From Leishmania mexicana MHOM/GT/2001/U1103 (lineage: Eukaryota > Euglenozoa > Kinetoplastea > Trypanosomatida > Trypanosomatidae), in assembly GCF_000234665.1 (NCBI RefSeq), contig NC_018338.1, positions 846,084 to 910,083 on the forward strand: DNA of 64,000 nucleotides, given 5' to 3'. Under the pieces are notes generated by a model. The model did not search any database. It worked only from the letters and a program-made list of their open reading frames with translations, and was not told the DNA's origin. Position numbers and translations under genes: made by a program. The first letter of the stretch is position 1, and the number at the start of each line of letters is the position of its first letter. Positions 46,110 to 57,600 of the stretch are shown here, in pieces.

Positions 46110-48429
46110 GATGGGCCTTTGGGGACCCTGCCCCCTTTTTTGTGCTGTTCACAGAGCGGTTTGACAGGTGCGCACGCACACTTACTAAAGTCTGGTGTCG
46201 CGGGTACTCCCCTGCTTTCGTGTTTCTCGAGTGTATATATAGCAACCCTTGACACTGTCTCGTTTCCTTTCCCTTCGTCTCTGTGTGCCGAGCGAAGCAT
46301 CTTCTCTCGCAGGTGTCACCTGAGGTGTGGCCGCAGCGCTCTCCACCTCATGTCGGGTCTCACACATCCACCATGCTCCCTCTTTTCCTCCTCATATCTT
46401 TCCTGCTGCTCTCCTTCCCTCCGTTTCGTCCCAGCGTCGCCATTCGATTCTTCGTTGTGTACGTTTCCATTTGTTGTTTCTTCCCTTTTTTTTCGGCCTC
46501 TTTGCTCCATTCTCTCTGTTGCCGTGCGCGCTCTCTGACCAGGCGGCGCATTCGACATGCAGGGATTACAGTCATCTCACCTTCTCCCTACATGGATGCG
46601 CACATGTGTATACAAATGTCCAAGATGAAAAAAAAAGCGGAGAAACGGAGCAAGTACTCGTGGCCCGCGAGGGAGTTCCTCAGGCCCATCTTGTGCTCTC
46701 TCTTTTTTTTGTGTTGTTGTTATGTATGGCTGTGGAAAAGGGCACATCGGCACTGGTGTTTACGTTTGTGCCTCTGCGCTGCACTCTAGCTCTCCTCCTC
46801 CCCCTCCCCTCCATCCCGCCTTCCTTCTCTTCTCTCTGCCATTCCTCCCCACCCCCACCCCCACGCCCCTTCGTAACTTAGTCTCTTCTCTTTGGTTTGT
46901 CTTCGGAAGACGTTGTTGGGCGTTTTCTCTTCTTTTTTCGGCATCTTCTCCCTATCTTGTTCCTACTCACGCGTCTGTTTTGCGTTTTCTTTCCTCTGTC
47001 AGTCTGTCTGCCCCCTTCCCCCCTTCCCCCCTCTCACTCGACTGCGTGCATCAGCGCTTCTCCTTCGTCCGCTTCGCGAGGCGATGGGGAGGGAGGGAGG
47101 GAGGTTCGAGGAAATCCAACACACACACACACAGTGACGGCACCACAAGAAACACGAAAACAGCACTGCACTTCTCCCCCTCGTTTTACTCGGTTGTTGT
47201 TTTACGCCCCTCTCTTGTTTATTGCCATGGGGCTCTCGCTCTCTCTACCCCTTCCGTCTGCGTGTGCTCGTGCGTGTGCGTGCCCTTTCCCGTTTCAAAG
47301 TGCGCTGTGCCTTTTATTGTTGTTTCTTCACTTTGGCTTTTCAACGTCATCGATGTCGACGCAGTAACGAGACCCGCGTCCCACGCTTCCCTTTCTTTTC
47401 AGGGGAGAGGGAGCTCTCTTCTGATACCGCTTCGCCATGTAAAAGGTGGCGGCGGCGGGGGGGGAAGGGGGGAAGCTAAACAGCAGCTGTGAGGGCGAAT
47501 CCGTCAAGGTGAACATGCGGAAGCGAAAGAAGACGAAGCAACGCACATGCGCGAAGACGGAGATGCAAGAGAACGCACACTGAGTACGCGCTCTCATGCA
47601 TAATGAGGCACGACTGGGGACAATGAGCGATCGGGCCAGCACGCATAAATTCACGCGCGTATAAAGAGGGTGAGGAAGGGGGGGGGACACGGCTGCGTTG
47701 TCGTCCTTTAGTATCCTTGCGAAGGTGGTGACGCTTATGACCGTGCATTCTGATATGCTGCTCGTTTCTAGTCGCTCTCAGACATGGATATCAATCCTTC
47801 TGTGCTCCGCCCATCTTCCCTCTCCCTATCTTGTGCATTTGTTCGTGTGGTCGACTCTTGCTCCCTTTCTTTTTTTTGCACTCACATGGCGTCTGACTTT
47901 CTCTCGCTGCCTGTGAGCGATTACGTCTCTCTTCCTGGTTGCGGTTTCTCCCGCTTTTTCTCACCTTACCCGTTTTATGTGGTCACCCAATACGGTGGTG
48001 CATCACACGCGCCCTGTGTGTTGGTTTCTTTGTGATGTGTGACGCCTCTTTACTTTCCTTTTTTTCGTTTCGCTTTCATGGTCATGTATGGTGTATGGTG
48101 TGCATATATATATATGTGTGTGCTCGTCTCCGGCGAAGATGGTGACTGGCGCGCATCGACATATCCTTCTTTTCACATGGGTGCGCCTCCCCTTGTCTCC
48201 CCGCCCCTCATGTGTCGCTTACTTTTCTCCTTCGCTCCTTCAACTTGGACGTGGGCTCATCGCGTCGCGGCAGCGTTGCTGCCGTCCCTCTGTACTTCTT
48301 TTTATGTCTCCTTCCTCATTACACTTCCATGGATTTTCTAAAAACTTTTTACTGCCTTTCGCGTCCACAAACGAGGTCACTGGGACGTCGCTCGGTGTCG
48401 CCTTGGCGCTTGATCGCTTCGTCTATGAG
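46110..48429 (+). other. Gene-free pyrimidine-rich spacer (left part of a 6.7-kb gap)
   Basis: Mostly T/C-rich with a few purine-rich blocks (47430-47690). Overlapping open frames of 100-256 codons (for example 46722-47492) encode simple Ser/Phe/Pro/Leu/Cys runs and no domain. A short TA tract lies near 48105-48116. I see no gene. Confidence 0.55.
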
Positions 48430-50590
48430 TGGGGGCCTCACCACGGCACGGAGCGATGACTGCGCGATCCAGCTCGCTGGCCACCATGACGAGGGATATG
48501 ACATGATGCCACCAGTCGTGACAGACGCCTCATGATACCCCTTCGAGAAGGGGGGCTGAAAACTGTGCCGCGCCGTGATGACCAAATCGATCCGCAAGGA
48601 CTGAATGCCCACCACTGCGGGAGAGAAGCGAAGACGCGCGAGCTTCAGAGTGCCGCGCTGACCCCGGCCACCACAAGCACCACAACGACACACGCACCAC
48701 TGCACAATTTCACTCAGGGATAAAGGGAAGCCTCATGTCTAGAGCGGTATCTCAGGCCACCAGGAGCACTGTCCTATCTGATGAATACTCGTGTAGACGG
48801 TTCTGACGCCAAAGCTGAGGCGATTCGAAGCAGCTTTCGAGAAGGCAGCCTCCGTTTCGCTCGCGCCTCCCCCTCTCTGGGACATGCTTATCAAAGAGCC
48901 AGCCTCGAGGGATGGACGCAGCCCTGCTGCGTCTTCACTCCGCCCCGCCCTATCACGCTGACCAGCACCCGGTGCAAAAGCCCTTCCAGCGGACCGCCTC
49001 GCGACGACTGCGCCGCCGTTCAGCGAGACAGGCCTTCAGCCGCACCCGTACAGCCTCCGTCCGCACCCCGCTCTGCGGTAGACCCACTGGGCCTGCTCCC
49101 CCAACAAGGCAGTGCCGCGCCAGCAAGGTACAAAGACAGCTGCGGCGTTTGTCGACCCTGCGCCCGCACGCTGGGCTCCCTACATCACGGCGCCTCAGAG
49201 GCCCGGCCGCAGCCCGCACCACACTCGCCGCATCATGCCTCTCCCAGATCATCGCCCCGCTAGTGTTCGCTCCCACAAGAGAAAGTCGAAGATGGCCAAG
49301 CTTGCACGCCGAGTCGCACAACCATCCTCCGCCCAGGGCCCTCTTCGCCTCATCATGGCGGCGGACTCCCTTCCCTGCGTGTGCAGCGCAACAGGACGCC
49401 AGCACTGCACCACGCCTTCTGTGCTCATCACACCACACTCCTCACATCCTCCGCGGACACGGATGCCATGCCGGCCACATTACAATTCGCCCTCAGGAAG
49501 GTGGCGCGCTGAACACTGACGCACATCATGCGGCGGGGGTGGGGGTGGGGGGAACCTCCAAAGCAAGGCACGCACTCGCCAGTGCGCTGCACCGCAACCA
49601 GCGGCAGCTCTCCGGTGCACGCACACGCGTATCTGCGGGACCCCTTCGACTGACACGGCCACGCCTGCCATAGGCGCGCGGGTGGAGAAGAGGGCGGAGT
49701 GCCTCCCGCTGCTACAGCCTCACGGCAGTTTGCTGGCGGTCGCGGCGCATGCGGGCAAGCCATCCAGGGACGCCCTCCCCCCTCCCCCCACGGTGGCACG
49801 GGCGGAAATGGACGGTGAAGGCATCGAGTCCCCGTCCTTCAGGCAAGAGCGCCGTCTTGAGGCAGGCCACAGGAGGCCCCCAATGCGAGCACTGTGCGCA
49901 GGCGGTGTGAAGCACAGCTAGCATGGTGCACCCCAGCGAGGCAAAGCACCCGGCGGTACGCGGAGCGCGAGGGGGGGGGGCGGGAGAGGCGCGAAGCGGC
50001 CCATGCCGATCACCCCCGACGAGCATGCCTGCGAAACATGCAGCAGCCCCGCTACATCCCGACGGGGTGGGCTGATGCGGCGGAGATGCGGGAAGCATGA
50101 CGAGAGAAACACCGGGTCCCGCAGACTCCCATTCGACGAGTCGTCGCACCACGTTATGGAATAGCGCGGCGTGCAGCGGCCCAGGGGGCGGAGCACGGCG
50201 CGCAGGCCGGGTCTCTGAGGGCCCTGCCCTGAGGCTGGCCCACTTCCGCCTCGAGCTCGGGCGGCATGCACCTAGGCCACCGCCGCCCGCTTCGCGCGCG
50301 ACAGAGACGCCATCGCGCGTGCCCTGGAGTGCAGGACGCTGTACACGACCTGCTTGGATCGAGGCATGCGCCCCGGCGCCGTTCGTCTGGAGCCCGAGGC
50401 GCATAGCACGTATGCGAAAGAGGTGCACGGGGAAGGACACGCGGATGCTACTAGATGCATCGCTCCGACTTGAAGGCCGACGGCGCGTTCCAGCCGACGA
50501 GGATGCAGCTGTTGTGCAGCAGCGACAGGTGAGGCGTGGTTGCGTATGCGGGGGCTTGTTGCCATGTCTGTTGGTGGAAGGACGATTGCA
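48430..50590. mobile_element. GC-rich block with broken frames: candidate decayed retroelement
   Basis: This 2.1-kb block differs sharply from both sides: it is GC-rich, not T/C-biased and nearly free of simple repeats, with open frames of 100-250 codons on both strands interrupted by stops and frame changes. No frame gives a recognisable intact protein. Near the right end, different frames alternate pieces such as RDRDAIARALECRTLYTTC, which read like remnants of a coding sequence disrupted by frameshifts. It directly abuts the inverted SIDER-like repeat. A degenerate ingi/L1Tc-related element (DIRE) would fit, but I cannot find a reverse-transcriptase or endonuclease signature. A decayed ordinary gene or a divergent repeat array remains possible. 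Confidence 0.35.
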
Positions 50591-50596
50591 TGAAAA

Positions 50597-51125
50597 CTTT
50601 TTTTTCTTGTAGCGGTTTGCATAGCTGTGTGTGTCACCCCTTCCCCTCGTCTTCGCGCGCGCTGTAGGAGCAGCGAATATGTGGAGAATCTCGAGGAGCT
50701 CTCTTCTGAGGAATGCTCCTGTGCCAGTTTGTACATGAAGTAGGTGTGCGCCGCGATATGGATGTTATGTCTGCTAATGTATAGTAGTCGCAGTTTGCTC
50801 TGCTATAAGCTTCTTTTATTATTTTTTTGTGGTGCATACCCTTTTCGCGGCTTCCTGCGTTGTCTATCTTATCGATGGCTCAAGTGTGTCCTATGTCGTT
50901 GGGTCGCTCCGACGCAACGCCATCTAGGGGCTGACGGCCAACATCCGTAGCGATGCATAGCTCTGACCTTCCCACGTCTTAGGTGCTCGACCCTGTCACG
51001 ACCAACAGTGGTACCGCACTGGAAGGGAGAGAGGGGTCGCTGAGCTCCCCCACACAGAGAGTGAGCGCTGGACTCTGAGACACCACACACTGGTGTGGTG
51101 CTCTCCGTCAGGAAGTGATGTCGGT
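50597..51125 (-). repeat. SIDER-like degenerate retroposon (- orientation)
   Basis: Read on the - strand, about 51115 down to 50902 aligns with 21254-21462 of the + strand, including CACCAGTGTGTGG.GTCTCAG and GGCGTTGCGTCGGAGCGACCC. On the + strand a T8 run at 50597-50604 would be the poly(A) tail of this inverted copy, giving a unit of about 530 bp, a normal size for the class. The 3' half is too diverged to align by eye with the 21-kb copy. As a transcript of the + strand cluster it would be read in antisense orientation. Confidence 0.55.
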
Positions 51126-52250
51126 GCAGATGTGAAAAAAAAACAAATGGGTGAGAAACAGCGACAACGCGTTCGTTATTATTATTATTATCAGAAGTGT
51201 TTTGTTTTGTGCATTTGGTGGTTCGCTTTCTTGCACATTGGAGCCTGGAAAGTGGAGTAGTTAATATTCCGGTAGAATAGCATTGCCTTCCTGGGTGCGC
51301 AGGTTTTTCGCCTCTCTCTCCCCCCTCGGTCTGCATGTCTCCGTGTATGCCACCACTTCTCGGTAATGGTGTATTTTATGCAGGACGTACAAGAAGCATA
51401 ATTATTCCCTTTTCCACTGTGTATCTGTCCTCATTTTGTCTCCCTCCCTGTGCGTGTATGTGTGTGCTGCAGGATGTTGTTTCTTCATTTCGTTTGCTGT
51501 TCATGCTTTGCATTCCAACTGACTCAGTTTCTCTGTCTGTCTCTCTCTCTCGGTGCACGGAACGCCTCTTCTCCCCGCTCCCGCCCAGCCCTCTCCTCCT
51601 ACGCGGCTGCTTTCTTTGTAGGTCTTCTGTGTTGATGTTGTCGTTCCTTTTCTTCGTATTGGTGTGCTGCGCTCATCATCTCTTGCCGGCCCTCTGTTGC
51701 ATCTTTGTCTGTCTTTCGCTTCCTTTCCGCGTGTCACGGCGTGCGTGTGTGTGCGTATGCGTATGCGTGTGCGTGTGCGTGTGTGTGTCATTCCTTCCTT
51801 TCTTCTTTTTTTTTTAAGGCCCCTTGTCGCCCTCCTCCCTTCCCTTTCTTTTCCTTCTCCTTCTTCTCGCTATTTGCGGCTCCTCTCCTTTTGGCAGCAT
51901 CCGTCATCTCGCCTGCCTCCACCGCTCCATTACCACGTTTTGCTCAGCTCTACCACCGTTTGCTTCTTCTTTTTTTTTCTTCCTCCTCTTCGTTCCTTTT
52001 TTTTTCCGTTTTGTTGTTTCTCTTAGGCGTGCGTTTGGGTGTCTGTTGTCTCTCTCCGTCTCCGTCTCCGTCTTTCTTATTTTATTTATTTGTCGCACAA
52101 CACTATGGCGATGGCGCCGTACAGACGAGTCAGACGAAAATGGCCCACGGAATGCAAACGAGATGGCCACAAATAATAAAAAAAAAACAAAAGAAAAAAA
52201 AGGAGACGACAAATGGCGAGCTCGACACTGTCGGTCTCCTCGTGCTTTAT

Positions 52251-52280
52251 TGTGTGTGTGTGTGTGTGTATGTGTGTGTG
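52251..52280. repeat. (TG)n microsatellite
   Basis: A 30-nt TG tract broken once by TA, inside the spacer upstream of the SPT4 gene. Confidence 0.9.
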
Positions 52281-52794
52281 CTTACAGATGTCGAGCGTGC
52301 AGAGATCTGGGTTTCAGGGCGACTAACAGCAGCCACCTTCTCTTCCGCATTGGTGTCACCTTCCTCTGTCGTACTCTTTGCAATCACACAAATGAACTCT
52401 TTGTTTCCCTCTTCGCTGATCGTCCTGTTTGTTTCTGCCCCCCCCCCCTTCCCTTTCTTCCCTAACATCGACGCACGCGCGCTGGTCACTGCATGGCTTT
52501 GCACGTCCACCTCCTCACCTCCGTGCACGCACACACACACACGCACACAACAACACCCGCATCTGAATGCACAGGAACTTATTCTTGGGCAGGTACGCAC
52601 ACATCGGTAACCTTGCCTTCAAAGACGCACTTGTGGTCTCCAGAGCAATCCACGTGCTGAGGCGACGCCGACCTCATCATCAGTTGTTCTTCTCATCTTG
52701 TACTCCTATTCCTGCTGCTGGTGCTGTAGCGGGGTTCTTGAGAAGGCAAAGGTGGTGCAATCTCCCCTGTTCTCCCCCTTCACCACTAAAACAC

Positions 52795-52796
52795 AG
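52795..52796 (+). promoter_or_regulatory. Candidate spliced-leader acceptor AG for the SPT4 gene
   Basis: It follows TCTCCCCTGTTCTCCCCCTT (52761-52780) and ACACAG. The first ATG downstream is 52844, so the 5' UTR is 47 nt. Confidence 0.65.
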
Positions 52797-52843
52797 CGTG
52801 AAGCCCCAGCGCCAACCTGGCGCTTAATTCTAGGACGGAAGCG

Positions 52844-53302
52844 ATGCAGACATCGCAGTCCCTTCACACAGCGCCAGCGGAGGCAGAGGTGGAGGCCCCG
52901 CCGCAGCTGCCACTGTCGGATGGGCGCTGCTACGCCTGCCGCCGGTGCCGTCGCATCTTGTCAGAGGTGCAGTGGTACGCGACGGGTTGCGTGGAGTGCA
53001 GCGCAACGATGGGCGTCCCGGACCGCGACAGTCTCCTCGACTTTGCAACCCCACACTTTCACAACTTTATCGGCCTGATTGCGCCAGGGCAGTCGTGGGT
53101 CGCGCGTCTAATCATGAAGAGCCGCGAGGCGACGAACGGCATCTTCGCCGAGACGCTGTCTGACGATGAGGTGGAGGACGAGGAGGATGAGATGGAGCCC
53201 TACGTGAGGGGCGCGGACGAGGAGGAAGGGGCAGCCTTGCTGGATAGAGAGGGCGGCACTGCCGAGCCCGTGAACGAGCTCGCTGCAGAGGCTCCAGAGT
53301 AA
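52844..53302 (+). CDS. SPT4-like transcription elongation factor (DSIF small subunit)
   Basis: 152 residues. The Cys4 zinc finger is C32-x2-C35-x13-C49-x2-C52 (YACRRCRRI...YATGCVECS), with the same spacing as human SPT4. It is followed by the family's order of motifs: LLDFATPHFHNFIGLIAPGQ (SPT4: '[20 protein letters not shown]'), SWVARLIMKS and ATNGIFAETLSDDE, the last strand where SPT4 has 'KPGVYAVSVTG'. SPT4 is normally ~117 residues; here the extra length is an N-terminal Ala/Glu/Pro lead of ~28 residues and an acidic C-terminal tail of ~45 residues (EVEDEEDEMEP and onwards). It should form a heterodimer with the NGN domain of SPT5 and support processive RNA polymerase II elongation, which matters in organisms transcribing long polycistronic units. 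SPT5 is not in this window. Confidence 0.88.
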   Translation: MQTSQSLHTAPAEAEVEAPPQLPLSDGRCYACRRCRRILSEVQWYATGCVECSATMGVPDRDSLLDFATPHFHNFIGLIAPGQSWVARLIMKSREATNGIFAETLSDDEVEDEEDEMEPYVRGADEEEGAALLDREGGTAEPVNELAAEAPE

Positions 53303-54644
53303 AGCCTACGCCCCCCCTTGTCGCCTGCAAAAAGAAAACAAGTCTGCTGAGCCTCGTTGCAGCTCGCCGTTGTGCCGATTCTGGCTTGTTGCACAAAGAC
53401 AGCCATCCATGCAGCTGAGGATTCTGTGTGGCTCCGCCTGGGCAGTTGCTGTGCGCCTTTCTTGGGAAAGGCGCTGAGACCCGCTGCGTACAGAGGTGGC
53501 TTGTGTTTTGCCCCCCCCCCCTGCATCCCACTCCTGTTTGCGTGCTGTCCTGTTGTGTGATGACCGCGGTGCGCAGGTGGCGTATGCGTCTGCGTTTCAG
53601 TAGTTGTGTTGGAACATCTCTATGCAGCTGTGTTGGTGTCTCCGCTACCCTTCGGTGCGCTGGGCTTCTCCCGTTTGTGTTGTTGAATGTGTGCGTGGGT
53701 GCGCACGCCTTGTTTGCCTAACCCTCTTCGTGGACCACGAAAAGAAAATAAGAAGGCGAGTTGAAACGGCCATCGCACGCCATGATCCGTACGCGTAGGC
53801 AACAACGAGCGGCAGCGTGACATGATCGAATGGACGTTTGAGAGTCGCTTCTCCGCCTTTCTCGTTTCCTTTTCCATTCACGTTAGACTGGGATAGTGAA
53901 CGAAGGAGGAGGAAGGGAGGTGGGTGGGTGGGGGTACGGCAAAGACGGCATCTCTGCTTTGATCAGCGAAGCGGATGCGTGCGTGCTTTGGATGGTGCGG
54001 CTGCGTTGCCCCTTCCGGCGACGGCTTTGTTTGCGTTTCTTCGCCTGTTTTGCTGCGCTCGTCTCTGCTGACGAATGAGGCTGATCGCACCCGCTGTCAC
54101 GCCAGCCCTCTCTCTATAACGTCTTCTCCCTCACTCGTTTACACGTTCTCCCTCTGTTGATCACCCGCACCGGGGTGGAACGTTTGATTTCTGTGTGTGT
54201 GTGTTGGGGTGGTGCTGATGGTGCTGCCGAGGGTGCGTGGCACACCTACATACGGGTACACTCACGCTTTGTCGATCACTTTGACTCTCTCTCTCCGTCT
54301 CCTTTTGCGCACATCGTCGGATGGCGCTGCATCAGACAGGCTGCCGCTCGTTCTCCTCCCCTCCCCTCCTCCCCCCACACACCGGCGTTGTTCTGTTGGA
54401 CTAGCTCGCAAAGATACCCTCTGTTCCGAGAGGATCCGTGGCGATATCGGATTGCAAACGAGCGAAGCCCTCCTCCCAGTAGCGGCAAGTGGGCTAGTGG
54501 ACGGGAGTACGTCGCACGCCATTCTCCCCAATAGCTGGCAGCGTGTGAACTGCTGTACCCCGGCCTGTTCTGCTCGTGTATTGTGGTCTTCTGTACTCTC
54601 CATCGATAAGGACATAGCGGTGCTGCGGCACGAGGAGGAAGAGA
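53303..54644 (+). other. Intergenic spacer, no gene seen
   Basis: 1.3 kb. There is a C11 run near 53511-53521, T/C-rich sequence at 54090-54400 and no coding frame with family features. From the acceptor candidate at 54403-54404 to the next start (54645) there is no ATG in any frame. Confidence 0.6.
54403..54404 (+). promoter_or_regulatory. Candidate spliced-leader acceptor AG for the LRR-STAND-WD40 gene
   Basis: A C/T-rich tract at 54348-54378 and GTTGTTCTGTTGGACTAG precede it. The ~240-nt region to 54645 contains no ATG. A later acceptor (54609-54610, ending a T/C-rich stretch) is also possible and leads to the same start. Confidence 0.5.
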
Positions 54645-57600
54645 ATGCAAAGCTTTCCTGCGGCAGCTGCGTCTCATGTTGCCGCGGTCAACTCCGCGGT
54701 AGCGCGCGGCGCCGCGGCGTCCTCCGTCGTTGATCCTTCAACGGTAAGCGAGTTCGAAGCGTGCTGCCGCGCCCTCAGTCAGAAAGTCAATAAGGCTGTT
54801 GTGGAGCAACTCCCAGTGCTACAGAATGGCACCGTTGTGGACCTGTCACACAACTACGTTGGCGCCGCCGGGTTGCAAGCGATCGCGGTCATTCTTCAGC
54901 ACAACCCAAATGTAACCGAGGTACGGGCACCGCGCAACGGCCTCACGAACGACGCAGTCGTGCTCTTCTGTCGCGCTATGCGAGGGCACCAGCAGCTGTT
55001 CGCGTTGGACTTGTCCGACAACCCGGACGTTTCGTTGGCTGGCGGGCTTGCCCTTGTGAACTTGGCACAGCAGACACCGTCCCTGCGTGTGGTGAAGTTG
55101 AACGGCACACATGTACTTGCAGCGGTGCTCGATAAGTTGACGCGCGCTCTCGATTACAATGCGTCGCACCACGGCACCACCTCGCCCAGCGTTGTCGCCG
55201 CACTGCCGACCGCAGCTGTGGTTGCCTCATCGTCGACGTCGCCATCAAGCGCTGCTGTGGGGATGTCTGACGAGGCACAGACACTGCAGACTCTTCGCGC
55301 ACGCGTGGAGGTGGCACTGGAGGAGGGCTATCTAATTCCGCCAGCATCCCCGCAAACAGGCTGGCGTGTTCTCGATGTGCCCATTCTGGCACCCCCGCTG
55401 CTGTTCGACAACGAAGTGCGTCTGTTGTGCAACGAGGTGTTCCCGCGACTCAACCAGGAGTTCGCCTCGCACCGTCTTATTCTCTGCCCTGTCGTTGTCG
55501 GCGGCGGTGCAGGGGCCGTCAAAGATGATGACAAGGCCAGTGATAGCGCGGTGTGCCTGCGGCCTCACCGCACAGCCGGGGCGTACAACCGTGCGCTACA
55601 CTTCCGCCCAGCCAGTGACGTTACCTCCATCGTTGAGCGCGGCCGGTTTGTGACGATCGAGCTCGTAGGCGACCTCCCCGGCGACTACGCGCAACTCGTG
55701 GCGAGTGCTATGCTGAGGTTGCAGGGGATCCCGCAGTCTGCCCCCCAACGCGTAGAAAGCCATGACGACGAAGAGCCTGAGGAGGCCGCCGCACCGCTTC
55801 AGCCGGTGCTGTACGAAGCGCACGAAGCCGCGCTGCGCTACACTCGATGGCTCCTCGTGGCGACGCGGCGCGACACGCGGACGCTTAAGGTGCCTGCCGC
55901 GCTAGCACCGCTGCTCACCGCCGACCCGATCATCGCACACCCAGACCGACACCGGAGCATCGTGCGCGCAATTTTCATCGGCGACGAGACCCCGTCCCCG
56001 AGTGTTGTGGGGCCAGTGAAGGTAGGTGAAGGCAGCAGAATCGGGGCAACATCGGCATCCGCTGCCATTCCCACCTCGCTCGAGTGGGACTACGCAACGG
56101 AAGAATACCAGTGGAGGCGACATGTGGACTGGCGGGAGCATGTTGTGGCCACGGCGCCAGTGGCGGAGCTCGTCATTCCACAGTACACGGCTACCTTTGA
56201 CTGTATAGACGCACAGGGTGGCGTGCGACTGAAGCACCTCGACGGGTTCCAGATGGCCGTGTATGCTCGACTCCGCACCGTTTTGGAGGCCTGCGTCGCC
56301 GCTGAGGCGAGTAAGCGTGAAGCCAGGGAGGCAACCGAGTTGGATGCAGGGTCAAAGTCACTGAGCCGACTGCTGCGGAACATCGGAACGCAACGGGCGT
56401 GGGACACAACGTACTTACAGGCCCTGGCCGCTACCAGTAGCGGCGCGGCGAAGAAGAACCTCATGAACCGCATGATACTCTACGCTGCGAACCCGCCTAG
56501 CCGCAACATGCTGGTTTTGCACGGCACCGACGCCGCCTCGCTCGAGAGTCTCATGGCGCGCGGCGCCGCCCGGCTGCAGACGCTTCAGCACGTGTACACG
56601 TTGGCCGTCTACACGGTACGCTCAGCTCTTTTGCATGAGGAGCCGACAGAGCTTCGCAGCGTTGTGACCCACGTTGTGTCTCAACTGACGAAGGATGCGG
56701 CGGTGCTGCGCTACGTGAATGCAGAGGTCGACATAGAGCGCTTGAGCGCGTTCTTCCTGCAGGTCATATCTGGCTCTGTGCCTAGTAACAACGTCGGCAG
56801 GCCGGCGCATGCCAACGGTGCGAAGACAGCAGCTGCCACGGCCATGGGCGAGGCAGGACTGCCAGGGTACGTGGCCCAGTACACCTTGAGTACCGACGAG
56901 GAAGCCAGCGCTGGCAACACGGCCTCCACCCACGCCTTTGTCGTCCTGCTGGACGGCTTGGAAGATTTGGCGATGCCGGTGCAGCCATGTGGTGCCCTTG
57001 TGCACCCGCCACGGAGCAGCGGCAACATTGCTGATGGCGGCGGTGCCGAGCCATCCAGCTGGTCGACAGAGAGGACCGCTCAGATGCCTTTTTCGGCGGC
57101 CCCGTCAAGTGTGACGTCGAAGACTCAGCCGAAGCCACGGAGAACGCCAATCGACTGGCTGCTGCCTCGTGCCCTGGCTCGCTACGTCCGCCTCATCGCC
57201 AGCTGTGCGTCGAAAAGCGCTGCCTTTTCATCTTTTTCTCACCTTGGTCGGGATAGTGCGGACATGCTTAGCTTCGGGGCGGTGTCGACGAACGAGGTGG
57301 AGCAGTACCTGTCCCCGGCTTCCCTCGCGCGCGTCGGCCTTGTCTTGTCAGATGACGAATACGAGTGCGCTCGCAGCAAGCGCGATGCCCCGATGGGGGA
57401 GTACATGAACTACCTGCTAGATGCCGCACGCAGCGTGCATGAGGCACCTGGTTTTCTGACGCAGATACAAGTGATTCAGACGTTCCCGGAGACCCTCCAG
57501 GAGGCCGCGCAGGGCGTGTACGATCGCCTCGTGCACACGTTTGGCCTCCCCCTCACCCGCCATGTTCTGGGGTTGCTGATGGCGTCCCGGTGGGGCCTGT

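Larger units (their letters stand above)
51126..52843 (+). other. Gene-free spacer upstream of the SPT4 gene
   Basis: Contains a TTA/ATT trinucleotide tract (about 51174-51192), long T/C-rich sequence (51300-52110), an A-rich stretch (about 52178-52202) and (TG)n at 52251-52280. Open frames such as 51705-52610 are driven by these repeats. The final C/T tract at 52760-52785 precedes the AG at 52795-52796. Confidence 0.55.

Noticed and set aside
47095..47120. GGTTCGAGG...ATCC resembling a tRNA B box
   Set aside because: No A box at the right distance and no cloverleaf; surrounded by purine-rich repeat and (CA)n.
46722..47492. 256-codon open frame in the large gap
   Set aside because: Composed of pyrimidine-tract translations (Ser/Pro/Phe/Leu/Cys and TH runs), with other frames open at the same place; no family features.
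48731..48775. GTATCTCAGGCCACCAGGAGCACTGTCC as a third copy of the SIDER-like core
   Set aside because: Only a short partial match to the core and no extended alignment could be followed by eye.
51705..52610. 301-codon open frame before the SPT4 gene
   Set aside because: Driven by T/C-rich, (TG)n and A-rich simple sequence.
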